Source: Serripes groenlandicus
Taxonomy: Eukaryota > Mollusca > Bivalvia > Cardiida > Cardiidae
Length of the DNA stretch: 64,000 nt
NCBI GenBank assembly: GCA_031761405.1
Contig: JASEVX010000013.1
Span: 55,693,640-55,757,639 of the forward strand
Direction: 5' to 3'
Shown here: in pieces, positions 1 to 10,624 of the stretch
How the letters are laid out: each line of letters starts with the position of its first letter
How positions within the stretch are numbered: position 1 is the first letter of the stretch
Position numbers and translations under genes: made by a program
Notes under the pieces: model-generated
Seen by the model: only the letters and a program-made list of their open reading frames with translations
The model's database searches: none
Told to the model about the DNA's origin: nothing

Positions 1-785
1 ATTAACAATAATTCTGCTTCTGAGAATATTCTACAGTAAGTCCTGCTTGATACAAGGGGTGTAAACAAAGGGAATATGGATGAGTGATTTACTGGTGTTG
101 TCAGGGCATATGACACCTGCTTAGGATGTTTTAATGTCAGCCCAACTTACTGATTCAGTACTTGTTCTGCCCAGTCGACCATTTGTACATAACCATGTTG
201 TTCAACGGAAAGCATTACTAGTATTTACTCTCTCATTGCCATTTTGAGCTGTTCTTCTGAATTTAAAGATTAATGTCTCCACAACAGTAACATGTATAAG
301 TTATTCATGAGAGGTACATCTACCAGAGGCACCAGTGTTTTCTTTCTTTTAATAGCCATGGTAATAACATGTATATATACACACACATTTCGGTACCCAG
401 GCTATTCATAAAATATACCCTGGGCAAATTGGCTAGCGAAATTTCGTAAAGCATGCGCCATGATTTCCTCCGTAACAACACTGTAATTTTAGACAAGAAT
501 TGCTCATAAACAAACATAATATTGCTTACAGAGTATGCAGAGGGGTATATAGTTTTCGGTTAATAGGTTCAGATAGCACGCTATACCTGTTTACTTGCTT
601 TAACCTGGATTTGCAGCTGAAACCCTTGCCATTTACACACTGTTGCGTATTATCACACTATTGAAATATTAATTCCGTTCAGGAACTTCACAAATTGTAA
701 AATAATATTATGTTATATACATGTAATTGTATTCAGTCACTTATATTGCTGAAACCAAGCTGTATTGTAATGAATTTATGTATGT
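1..785. other. No gene recognised (intergenic or upstream intron)
   Basis: AT-rich sequence with no reading frame of coding character, no recognisable exon and no clear repeat. It could be an intron of locus 1, whose 5' end is not located, or intergenic DNA. Confidence 0.4.
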
Positions 786-1090
786 ACAGTTAAGAACATC
801 TTGAAATTGACAAATATACCGTTCACGCTCCGCTCCGTTCTGCTCCGCTAACGTTCCATTCAGCTTATAAAGCGTTCACTCATTCATAACATTGGGATTG
901 CTTTTTCCCGTTCCGCTCACATTGAGCCAAACATTCATGTGATTGGATTTTTTTCGTTCATTATGATTGTTTCGTTCAGAGTGCAAAATTCCGTTCCGCT
1001 CATAAATCGTTCCAACTTCGTTCCAATCACGCTCACGATCCAATCATGTTCTGCTCAGATGGTCAATTTCATGATGTTCTTAACTGTAAG
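785..1090. mobile_element. Tc1/mariner-like MITE, copy 1
   Basis: The left end reads TACAGTTAAGAACATC and the right end reads GATGTTCTTAACTGTA, giving terminal inverted repeats that extend inward (left ttgaaattgac, right gtcaatttcatg). The interior is rich in repeated 'cgttccgctc' words and has no coding capacity. CAGT termini bounded by TA are typical of Tc1/mariner elements and their non-autonomous derivatives. The family assignment rests only on the ends. Confidence 0.65.
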
Positions 1091-1380
1091 AACATCTTGA
1101 AGTTGAACAATTTACCGTTCATGCTCCGCTCCGCTTACATTCCATTCCGCTAAAGAAGAGTTCACTCATTCATAACATTGTAATTGCTTTTTTCCGTTCC
1201 GCTCCGATTGAGCGAAGCATTCATGTGATTGGATCTTTTTGTTCATTATGACTGTTTCGTTCAGAGCGCAAAATTCCGTTCCGCTCATAAAGCGTTCCAA
1301 TGACGCTCATGATCCAATCAGGCTCACGATCCAATCAAGTTCCGCTCAGATAGTCAATTTCATGATGTTCCTAACTGTAC
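1085..1380. mobile_element. Tc1/mariner-like MITE, copy 2, abutting copy 1
   Basis: This is a second copy of the same element. It starts within the AACTGTAAGAACATCTTG junction left by copy 1 and ends at GATGTTCCTAACTGTAC. The interior has the same order of 'ccgttccgctc' blocks and the 'cattcatgtgattggat' segment. The two copies share their boundary, so copy 2 has lost or merged its own left terminus. Confidence 0.6.
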
Positions 1381-2913
1381 AAGTCTTTTCAATAACGTTC
1401 TTGCTCACACCAAACATATCTTTATACTTTCAGTACAGTGCGAATCAAAAGAATGGATCTTTAATTGTATTGTGAAAGGTCGAATCCTGTCAAACAAATA
1501 CCAAAATTTGAAAACACCTACATTATCGGACAATGATAATAACATAGAGCAAGTGTTGGACCGTGAAGATAGTGACTAACTTCGAATATGGGTCAGGTCA
1601 GGTTAAAAACTAGGTCACTAGGCCATATTGTAGAAATATATTGTTAAAACTATAGAGACCACTTTTTTATCTTACAACTAGAAATGAAATAGAATGAAAT
1701 ATAATATAATAGCACGAACATAATTTAATTTACAGTTGTGTTGATAAGAATTAACACTTCTTTGTAACAAACCGTTAAAAATCAATAAGCTTTAGTCAGA
1801 AAATTCTCCCAGTCAAGAAACCTTGCTGCCAGGCAAAAACCTCATATTGCCATTGGCGCTGAAAGAGTTAAGTCTTAAATTGCCCATTCTCAGGTGAGCA
1901 ATCTAGGGCCTCATAGCCCTCTTATTTTACTGTAATGTGTGACTACAAGTTGGTGTTTAATTGTATGCACCCAGAAATTATTTATTTGTCCGCACCAATA
2001 ACTTAAGTTATGTATATCTTCCCTATGATGTGCATTGATATCGACAACGCTAAGCCACCTACTGTATATGGTCTTCGCCCACCCAGGATCAAGGTCACTA
2101 TTTCTAAAAATAGATTGTTTATTACTGTTGCGTTTAAGTTTTTAAGTATCTCTGCAATGATATGAAGGATTGACTTAAAACTTCACATGTTTGATTATCC
2201 TCATCCATAGTTTCATTCTGTGCCCGACCCTTGCTGCCCTAGGGCTCAAGGTCAAATTATTTTATACTATGTAAAAATACATGTTTATGGGGTGCTTTAT
2301 TATGTAACTATTCCACATGGAGTTAACATCTAAAGTGTCAGTTTTTACAAAATATTGACTCCTATTTCCAGGCTGTATTAGAGTGACCATGGTCAGTTTA
2401 TGTACATGTGAAGACGGTGTGATCAGTTTTAATTATTTGAACCAATTATGTTGAGCAACTTAATTACGACTTCGGTTGATATATAAAATATACTTATTGC
2501 ACACTAGAAAATGCATTGGATGAATCAATATCGATTTCCTTTGAATATTTATTTTTGTCAAGCCGGCTTTACCAGAAAAAGCGACTATAGTTGGCGCTTT
2601 TTAATATTTTGTCGTCCGCATCGTCGTCATCTGAAATGTCAGAAGGTTTGTACAAGCTTTGTAATCATGCTATAACTTTATTTGTTCATGCCTTTAATTT
2701 CACATGACAGATTTCTTTAATATTTAATATTTCCCCACTTGATGTATGTGAGCCTTAGGAATACACTCAATTTTTGTGCAAAACACTTTTTGCAAAAAAT
2801 ATTTTTAGTCAGACTATAACTTTAATATTACAAGACGCGTTGATTTAATATTTGGACACTTGATATATCAGGAAGACACTCGTGATTGAAAATAATGTTG
2901 ATTTTATTTTCAG
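1381..2913. other. Non-coding stretch upstream of the first recognised exon
   Basis: No exon recognised. A 'gtcgtccgcatcgtcgtcat' segment near 2610-2630 matches the style of dispersed repeats seen again near 52.2 kb. The stretch ends in a polypyrimidine/CAG acceptor at 2911-2913. Confidence 0.35.
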
Positions 2914-2976
2914 AACTCGAACACAATAGTGTTGTTGAAGAATCGGATGCATCTGGTGACGACACACCTACATCAG
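2914..2976 (+). CDS. Locus 1: acidic Ser/Asp exon (partial gene)
   Basis: A 63-nt exon lies between a T-rich CAG acceptor and a GTTAGT donor. Read with two leading bases completing a codon it is fully open and encodes LEHNSVVEESDASGDDTPTS, an acidic low-complexity linker, ending one base into a codon. That is the entry phase needed by the exons at 6,095 and 8,505. Its SDAS word resembles SDDSDA in the 6,095 exon, so it may belong to the same small-exon family. Upstream exons are not identified. The function is unknown. Confidence 0.5.
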
Positions 2977-3838
2977 GTTAGTGAAAATTTACATCTGTAT
3001 CCATGATCTTCTTTTGCCCAGACAGCTTTAACTGAAGCAGGACGGACATTGGGGATTAGGAATGTGTATTAGTTTGGTATTGGAATTAATTTGTACATGT
3101 ATTTATTATACCCCCACACATTTATTTGGGGCATTGTAAATAATACATTATCATCAAACAAGCAATAAGCAACCAAAGGTAGAAGATTGAAATAATGCAA
3201 TAAAATAACTTGGAAAACACCTATTTCTGTTTTGTATCACAACTCCTAAAAGATTTGGCATTGAGGGTTATTGTGAAAATTTAATGAGTACAACCTGAAT
3301 CTAGATTATTGGGAACCACATTTAAGTATGTTCACTTATAAATATGTAGGTTTCAGATTGAGGTTTACTCCCACAATGGAAGCCAATCCCACAACGAGTG
3401 CCAGTTTTACACACTATGTGCAATTTTGCATTATCATATTGCAGTTTCACGTCAAAAGGAAAATGCTGATCAATGTCAATTGTTTAAATAAGACCCTGCA
3501 TCGATACATGTACATCAAAATCTATCACAAAATGATTTTCTTTTTCAAGTACTGTGTCTTTGTGGATTTTTTGATACATTTCAAACTGTTGAATATATTC
3601 CTTGACATTCTGAGACGTTTGTCATGTGTGCCGCAATTTTTAATATGGTTGAAGGACTTTGGAGTCTGTCATTCACGTTTGACGTATAAAGAAACAAAAC
3701 AACGCGCAATTTGGCCCATGTTGTGGGACTGACCCCCGGTTTGTGTCCTACAAATATACAATTTGCATTAAAAAAGAGGAAATGTATTTACTGCAGCCAT
3801 ATTAACCTATGTTCATGCCCTGTTACCGAATGGTACGG

Positions 3839-4760
3839 AGGTATATAACGTAAGCCATGTCCGTCCGTCTGTACGTAAGAAGATATTCTCTAAATATGAC
3901 CAAGTTTCACCGTAACTTCTGTTTGCCCTCATGGAATCTCCTCATATTTGGCTAATGCCTTCTGATCATCATCATGCTTCATCCTGTATCAGATTCTCCA
4001 GCCCGCCAAACCCCAAGTACAAGATCATTCACTTACAAGTTTCTCCTGGTTGCTGTAACTTCTGTTTGCTCTTATGGAATCGTCTCATATTTTGCTTATG
4101 CCTTCAATTTGCCCACATTTGTGCATCATCCTGTATCAGGTGCTCCACCCCCGCCCAAGGTCAAGGTCATTCACTTATAGATATTCACTAATTACCACAA
4201 AGTTTTTCCTGGCTAATCTAACTCCTGTTAGCCCGCATGGAATTGCTCATTTGGCTAGTGCCTTCTTATCATCATCATGCTGCATTCTGTATCAGATGCT
4301 CAAGCTCCGCACAACCTTAAAGTCAAGGTCATTCACTAATTACGACCAAGTTTCTCCTTGCTGCTTTAACTTCTGTTAGCCCTCATGGAATCTGCTCATA
4401 TTTGGCTAATGGCTTCTTATCATCATCATGCTGCATTCTGTATCGGATGCTCCAGCCCCGCACAACCCTAAAGTCAAGGTCATTCACTTATAGATATTCA
4501 CTTATTACAACCAAGTTTCTCCTGGCTGCTGTAACTTCTGTTTGCCCTCATGGAATCTGCTCATATTTGGCTAATGTCTCCTTATCATCATTGTGCTTCA
4601 TCCTGTATCAGCTGCTCAATCCCCGTACAACCCAAGTCAAGGTCATTCACTTATAGCAAATAATTTAATTCATTAAGTACGACCAAATATCTCATGACTG
4701 CTGTAAGTTCTGTTTTCCCTCATGGAATCTGCCCAGGGTCAAGGTCAAGGCTGCCAGCGA
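3839..4760 (+). repeat. Imperfect tandem array of ~150-160 bp units
   Basis: About five and a half degenerate units, each containing a 'taacttctgtttgccctcat' block, then 'ggaatctgctcatatttggc', then 'catcatgctgcattctgtat', then 'caaggtcattcactta'. Recurring blocks near 3917, 4060, 4218, 4369, 4530 and 4704 give spacings of 143-174 bp. Open reading frames here are products of the repeat. Tandem units of about 160 bp inside non-autonomous elements are known in bivalves (for example pearl elements). Membership of that group is not shown. Confidence 0.7.
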
Positions 4761-4986
4761 GGGCATTGTGCGCCAAAAGGCCAAGTCTCTAGTTAAGTAA
4801 ACAATACATGTACATGTATTTATTTACATCAGTCTTGGAAAATCTAATACATAGACTCATACTTTACACAGTCATTTATCAGACTTCTCTGCCATGGAAG
4901 TTAATCTTTTTTATAAAAATGACAGTTGAGTTAAGTTCAATTCATGCAATCAATCAATCCTCACATGTTAAATGTTTTATTGACAG

Positions 4987-5028
4987 TGAAGAAACAGAAG
5001 GCTGTGCCACCATCTTAAAATAAATCAG
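4987..5028 (+). pseudogene. Locus 1: degenerate small exon with in-frame stop
   Basis: A 42-nt segment sits between an ATTGACAG acceptor and an AAATCAG/GTAAATG donor. Entered in the phase left by the 2,914 exon it reads VKKQKAVPPS and then TAA. The last 22 nt align with the end of the 6,095 exon (CCA-CAA-TCT-AAA-AAG there, CCA-CCA-TCT-TAA-AAT here), so the stop replaces a Lys codon of an otherwise matching copy. It may be a decayed duplicate or a stop-containing cassette exon. The length is a multiple of three. Confidence 0.45.
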
Positions 5029-5859
5029 GTAAATGAACATTTTTTTATACATGTATCTACCTACTACCAATGAAGTTATGTCTATAGCTTAATACATAAT
5101 TTATATATCAAATAAGTCAAGTTAGTAGTACTTAATGGAAAGTTAGAATTAATTATGTTATCCTTTGTGCTGGACTGCTGACCAGCATTGAGAGCTCCTG
5201 GTTCTACAGTGCCAGGCTCATCATGTATACCAGCAACAACAACAAAACATAATTTAATAAAGACAATTTAATGTCCAGTTTTATCTGAGAAAAAACATTC
5301 ATAAACATATATTCAATGAGGTGCTTGCTTTTCTAGCCGTCCTATAAAGTTTGCATTTCATTGATTCTCATACTGCACCAAAAAAAAAAATATGGAACAT
5401 TTCTGCTCACAGTTAGCACTAGTCCACATGCCCTAAATGTGCTACTCTGTAGTCCAATGGGCTAGTAACATATTTTTTAGGAAGATCATTTACCCAGAAC
5501 ACAGTTAATGGCACAGACCACTATGTATGTTGGATAATGATGTAGTTCCGGATGAGCTAGTTTATCTAAAGAGTCCTCTTGTAAGGAATTGGAATGAATG
5601 GACTGGTGTTGGTGTGATTGATTTCATTTGTTTATATTTTTATGTCCCTGATATCACAAACGGTACAGGGACATATATTATTAGCCATGTTTGTCTGCCT
5701 TCTATCTAGGTATTGATACATATGAACATGTCTTATATACTACAACAATCTTGACCTTTGACATTGACCTTGGCTTATCACCTTTAAATGGATAGACGCT
5801 GACTTCTTTCTTGGTCCATTATTGGTGCATTTCGATGATAATTAGCTGCTTCTCCTTAT

Positions 5860-5990
5860 GATGTTATTATACCCCCAAAAAACAAGGTTTTTTTTTTTGG
5901 GGGGGGGGGGGGGGGGTTATAGGAGTCACTGTGTCGGGCTGTCGGTCGGTTGGTTGGTCGGTCGGAAGCCATGAAGCCATATATATATTT
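5860..5990. repeat. Dispersed repeat fragment with T11-G18 run
   Basis: Contains 'ttatacccccaaaaaacaag', eleven T, then eighteen consecutive G (5899-5916), then repeated 'ggtcggtcgg'. A related piece without the G tract is at 7,824-7,880. The G run could form a quadruplex and is also a likely place for assembly error. Confidence 0.6.
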
Positions 5991-6094
5991 TACTTATTAA
6001 GTTGTTGGTGAGTCAAGGTGCTGTTTTGGGGGTATTTTTATCATCTTCAATGATAGTTCTAGTTTGTTTAAACTTCTTAATGTTTTGTTAACAG

Positions 6095-6175
6095 TTTACA
6101 AACATTGGAAGCCCAGTTCAGAAACAGACTCTGACGACTCGGATGCATATGAGCCACAATCTAAAAAGAAATCAG
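6095..6175 (+). CDS. Locus 1: small exon, Ser/Asp-rich with Lys cluster
   Basis: An 81-nt (27-codon) exon lies between a GTTAACAG acceptor and an AAATCAG/GTAAATG donor. With one incoming base it encodes VYKHWKPSSETDSDDSDAYE followed by PQSKKKS. It enters and leaves in phase 1, so it can join the 2,914 exon to the 8,505 exon without a frame change. The acidic SDD cluster followed by KKK resembles a nuclear-localisation or linker segment. It is the only intact member of the three related small exons. Confidence 0.6.
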
Positions 6176-6819
6176 GTAAATGTTGGTGTTTGCTGACTGT
6201 TTGGGGTGCATTGTGTAAAATGGTGTGAGAAAGTGCACACCCACTAACATGAAAGCCTGTACATGTATAAATACAAAATGTACGTACTGACTGAAAAAAG
6301 GTAGATTAATGCATGGTCTATTTTTGGGACATAAAACATGCATACATTGCTTGAACAGAATGTTTTGATATTTCACTGATGCAATCTCTGATACGCACAC
6401 ATCCTTCTACAACAAATTTCTTCCATTTCTTACGGCCCACATGGTGGATATCCATTAAGCAGTATTCTCCCAACATAAAAAATAGCACTTTATAGTCAGA
6501 TTTTTTTTGTAAAAATGATAATCTGAAGTTTAAATTTTCAAGAAGAAGATTGAAACCATTATTACATCTTTAACTGATTATGGTCATGCAGCAATGATCT
6601 CATTGTACTATTTTCATTTATTAAATGGAACTTGGGTTCAAATGTTACTCCCTTGTTTGGGTACACTAAGGTGCACATGATTAACACTAAACTTGCTAAC
6701 AAGTGACAATACTACTTGTTATATTTGCTTATATTGATGATACCCTTATTTTCTGTTATGCTCCCTTGATGATCAGTCAGGATGTGTCATGTCTTGCAAC
6801 TGTCTGTCCATCTGGATGT

Positions 6820-7142
6820 ACAGTTAAGAACATCATGCAAATGACAATCTGAGCAGAAATTATTGTATCCTGAGCGTGATTGGAACAAAGTTGTAAACAA
6901 TCTATACGGAACGTGATTAAATTGTGAGCGTTATTGGAATGATTTAAAAGCGGAACTGAATTTTGCGCTCTGAACGAAAAAATAATAATGTATGAAATAA
7001 TCCAATCACATTTATGCTTGGCTCAATGCAGCAATTTACTCGATAATTATTTTACGAAACTACTTTTGATGGCAAAAAAGCGTTCCCAGTGAGCGTAAAA
7101 AGGCGGAGAATTTGTCAATTTCATGATGTTTTTAACTGTATG
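6820..7142. mobile_element. Tc1/mariner-like MITE, copy 3
   Basis: Bounded by TACAGTTAAGAACATCATG and CATGATGTTTTTAACTGTA. The interior is mostly the reverse complement of the 0.8-1.4 kb copies (gagcgtgattggaac, gcggaa blocks). It lies in an intron of locus 1 between the 6,095 and 7,277 exons. Confidence 0.65.
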
Positions 7143-7276
7143 TCTATAGCCAGAAATGTTCCTCTTGTTATTCAGTCAATAACCACATAAAATCTAAATT
7201 GGTGAATGTCTGTCACCGCAGGTTTCACCCGTGTCTTACACACATTTAATACAGTTTTATTATGCTTTATTGACAG

Positions 7277-7352
7277 CAACAAACGGCGGAAGGCAATTTC
7301 CGGATCAGATTCTGATGATGTGATGGGTCACCATAAAAAAAAAAAAAATCAG
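7277..7352 (+). pseudogene. Locus 1: small exon copy with shifted frame and A14 run
   Basis: A 76-nt segment between ATTGACAG and AATCAG/GTAAATG. The coding-like frame is NKRRKAISGSDSDDVMGHHK, matching the basic-then-SDD pattern of its neighbours. That frame needs two incoming bases while the preceding exon supplies one, and the 14-A run at 7335-7348 puts the exit out of phase too. In the incoming phase it stops after ILMM. One extra base at each end would restore a 78-nt cassette, so this is either a decayed copy or a homopolymer/assembly error. Confidence 0.45.
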
Positions 7353-8504
7353 GTAAATGATCCACTTTTTTAGCATGATATGCATTTTGATAGGGAGGGA
7401 GGGTAGAGGTTAAACTCCAATGTAGCTTTATTATCGAACTTTAGCTTTTTTGACATAAGAGTACCACATTTTTGTGATGAACTCATCCCAGAGCTTTCAA
7501 ACAATCAAGTCTTGATCTTTACACATCTGTAGTATGGCGGTTAACATATTTCAGAGTATGTTGGAGTTTTTCTATGTTTGTAGCAAAACGTTAGGGGTGG
7601 ATTGGATTTCGATTATGACAGCATAACTATTAAATAATCTCGAAATATATTTGGAAGTAGCAGGTAATTATTATCGGCAGATACTGTCTAAATGACTTTT
7701 CTTCTTCATATTGTTACAGTATTCATAGTCATACAGTCCAAAGACCTAATAATACATATTTATATTTTTTAGATCTTTGTACAGTCTCTAAATTCCAAGG
7801 TCTGCCTTCAAAGGAGTCTCATTATACCCCCAAAAAACAAAGTTGGTCGGTTGGTCAGTCGGTCGGTCGGTCGGAAGCCATATTTTGTCCGGCCCATATC
7901 TTAACCATGCATCATAGGATTTAAACGAAACTTCATAGGATGATACAACACATTGAGAGGAAGTGCGGTGTACAGGAACCATAACTCTATTTTACCTAAA
8001 TACAGAGTCATTGCCCTTTGTTACTTTTTCTTGTCCGGAGAATTACTTAATAACTAACAGATGGAATCTAATAAAACTACATACAACGGTAGAGCAAAAT
8101 CAGAGGAAGTGCAGTGTACAAGAACCATAACTCTAATTTACATAATTACAGAGTTATTGCCCTTTGTTATCCAAAAATGAACAAAACAAGAATAACCCGA
8201 TCCATAACATTGTCCTTTTAAGGTGGGGTTTCTAAATATTTCACAACCTTTCCTATCAGGGCGGCGTTTGGGGGTATTAATCACATTCAGTGATAGTTCT
8301 AGTTTAAATAGGAACCCATTACAATACCTAAAGAGTGCATACCAGGCCCGAAGAATATATTCACACATAAGTTACTCTAAATGTATATATTTTTACTATA
8401 TAATGAGACTAAATGTCCCAAAAAAAGGGAATTTGAGTCGGACATTTAGTTTATTATGAAGCCAATCTTTTGGTCACTAATTACTTGTTTCTTCTGTTTT
8501 ATAG

Positions 8505-8770
8505 TGGCTATGAACCATCCGGGTATAAGACCATTGTGGAGAAGTGATGAAAAGAAGGCAGTGGAAAACTCCTTATCAAAGTTTATCAAGTTAGGTAAAT
8601 TGCCTGGAAAACTTGTTTGTGAAGAAACCATAAAAAAGAATGTTGCACTTCAGCACAGGACATGGACAATGATTAAGGGTTATGTCCGGAATGGAATAGT
8701 GACAGCTCAACGCCGATTATCTCAACAGAGCAATCTGGTGTTTGTTAAAAATGGTTCACCATCAAGTTAA
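8505..8770 (+). CDS. Locus 1: terminal exon, SANT-like C-terminal tail
   Basis: Follows a pyrimidine-rich TTTTATAG acceptor and runs open to TAA at 8768-8770. With one incoming G it begins VAMNHPGIRPLW and encodes about 88 residues. Visible elements are W..(S)DEKKAV, a helix ending KFIKLGKLPGK, a Cys followed by EETIKKN, then HRTWTMIKGYVRN and a basic QRR. This W / GK.PGK / C..(x)I / RTW..IK.YV.N layout resembles the Myb/SANT-like tail of uncharacterised fish, cnidarian and molluscan proteins. That comparison is from memory, not from a search. The in-frame ATG at 8456 is in the intron and is not the start. No AATAAA is obvious just downstream. Confidence 0.6.
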
Positions 8771-8789
8771 ATATTCTTGAGTTGCTGCT

Positions 8790-9207
8790 TATGGAGGCGA
8801 ATATCCGCCAACATCTTTCTGGGTCTAAATGATATTATTTATGAATATTACATGCTCATTTGTCCTCTTTCTTACATCTTGCATGCATTTGACATCTCAT
8901 GTGTCATTCTAACAGGTGCATAATGTATGATGCTAATTTCATCCTTCTTTTTTCCATTTGCATGCGTCTTACCATATTCGTGTAAATGACATTCTTGTTA
9001 GTGCATACTTGGTTCATCTTAGTTCCTGATTGCAACAGCTATCTACCATATTTTTACTTGAATATTATCAACAAAAGCCCCTTTTTATCAACAGAATATG
9101 CATTAACAAGAAGAATGTAGCATTTTAAAGGCAAATGAGCATGTAATTTTCATGAATAAGAATGTCATCTAGACCCATAAAGTGTTGCCAGTATTCCCCT
9201 CTATAGC
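8790..9207. mobile_element. Foldback element with ~75-bp inverted ends
   Basis: About 75 bp at 8793-8868 (ggcgaatatccgcc, gggtctaaatga, ttacatgctcatttg) recurs as reverse complement at 9128-9205 (aatgagcatgtaattttcat, tctagaccc, gttgccagtattcccc) with scattered mismatches. The spacer has no coding sequence. It is probably a MITE of unknown superfamily, just downstream of the locus 1 stop. Confidence 0.6.
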
Positions 9208-9269
9208 TGCTGAAGAAACTGTTTATTTTGAGTATCGGCAAATGGCTCGACAAAAATCATTTTAAATGT

Positions 9270-9473
9270 TAACATTTTCAGCATTTCTGCAGCAGACGAC
9301 TTTAAAACATATTTTGTCAAAAAATAGAAAATCTCTATAATTGAATAGATAACCTATGACTAAAGTGGTAAACATTTTGGCAAAAAATGAAATTGCTCGT
9401 TTTGTCACAATGTTTTCAAAAAGCTGTCTGCCTCAGAGGTGTCAGAAAACGTCTATATGAAGGAAAGGGTTAA
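9270..9473 (-). mobile_element. Family F foldback MITE, outlying copy
   Basis: Carries the family words CTGCAGCAGACGACTTT, 'tagaaaatctctataattga', 'cctatgactaaa' and the right end GGAAAGGGTTAA. The left TTAACCC end is worn. Most other copies lie beyond 28 kb. Strand convention for family F: + means the 'catatagacgctttctgacg' side is on the left. Confidence 0.7.
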
Positions 9474-9854
9474 ATAATGATAACAATGTCGTCCATGTGG
9501 AAAAACGCATCCCTCGTATGGCTCGACCTGTGGGGCATGGCCAACTTGTTGCTATTTCACAAAAGAAGTGTTACGGGGTATTTTTGCAGATCTAGACCCT
9601 GATAAAGTTGTGGAGTCCATATGCATTTTGTGATCACCTGGCGTCCGTTGTTGTCGTCCTTCCGTTCACATGCTCCTACAAATGACTCCCCTTCCCTTAA
9701 CCAATAAACCAGATTCAAAATAATTTCACAGGAATGTTCCCCGGGTGAATTTTTTTCAAATGTGATCAAAGAATTACATTCCATGTAGAACTCTGGTTGC
9801 CACGGCAACAAAAAAGGGGAAATTAACCAAAACTTAAAAAGTGAACCTCTACCA

Positions 9855-10510
9855 AGATTGTTCAATTATAGCCTTGTGATAAAAAATGGCACTTCCAAGG
9901 GGCTCACTTGTTTTATATAGATTCATATAGGGACAAAACTTTAAAAATCTTCTTGTCGAAAAGGAGAAGAACCAGGCCTATAATATTTGGTATGTAGAAT
10001 CATCTAGTAGACACCTATCGAGATTATTTAATTATTGCCCTGTAGTCAAAAATTACCCCTCCCCAGGGAACACTTGTTTAACATAGACTCATATAAAGGG
10101 GAAAAACTTAAAAAATCTTCCTGTCTGAAAGAAGAAGGCCCATGCCTTTGATATTTGGTATGTAGCTTAATCTAGTGGTCGTCTACTAAGATTATTCAAA
10201 GTATAGCCCTTGGGTCAAAAATGGCCCCACCAAGGTGGTAACTTGTTCAACATATATATACTCATAGGGTAACACTTTTAAAATCTTCTTGTCTAAAAGA
10301 AGAAGCCCAGGCCTTTTATATTTGGTATGTAGCTTCATCTAGTGGACCCCTACCAAGGTTGTTCAATTATAGCCCTGGTATCCAAAATGGGTTCAACCTG
10401 GGGCTCACTTGTTAAACTTAGACTGGTTTAGGTAAAAACTTTAAAAATATTCTTGTTGATTTGGCATGAATGTTCCTCGGGTGCACCTCTACTAAGATTG
10501 TTCGAATTAT
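9855..10510 (+). repeat. ~167-bp tandem repeat, about four units
   Basis: Units share 'ttcaattatagccc', 'caaaaatggc', 'ctcacttgtttaa', 'acttttaaaaatcttcttgt', 'gaagaagcccaggcc' and 'atatttggtatgtagcttca'. The 'tatagccc' block recurs near 9861, 10027, 10195 and 10361, about 167 bp apart. Units differ by many substitutions, so the array is old. Confidence 0.75.
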
Positions 10511-10624
10511 TTTGATAGGTTGATATTCATGGCCACCATAGGGTGTTGCTAGTTTTCCTTATATATATGTATAAATAAAGAACACTGAAAACTTTTTAAG
10601 ATTAAATCAGGCGAGTGATATAGG

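Noticed and set aside
3328..3732. 134-aa frame as a membrane protein gene
   Set aside because: Hydrophobic composition follows from AT-rich sequence; it has no splice sites, homology or codon bias that I can recognise.
8456..8504. ATG at 8,456 as the start of the locus 1 terminal frame
   Set aside because: The first residues come from the T-rich acceptor region and the exon enters in the phase supplied by upstream exons.
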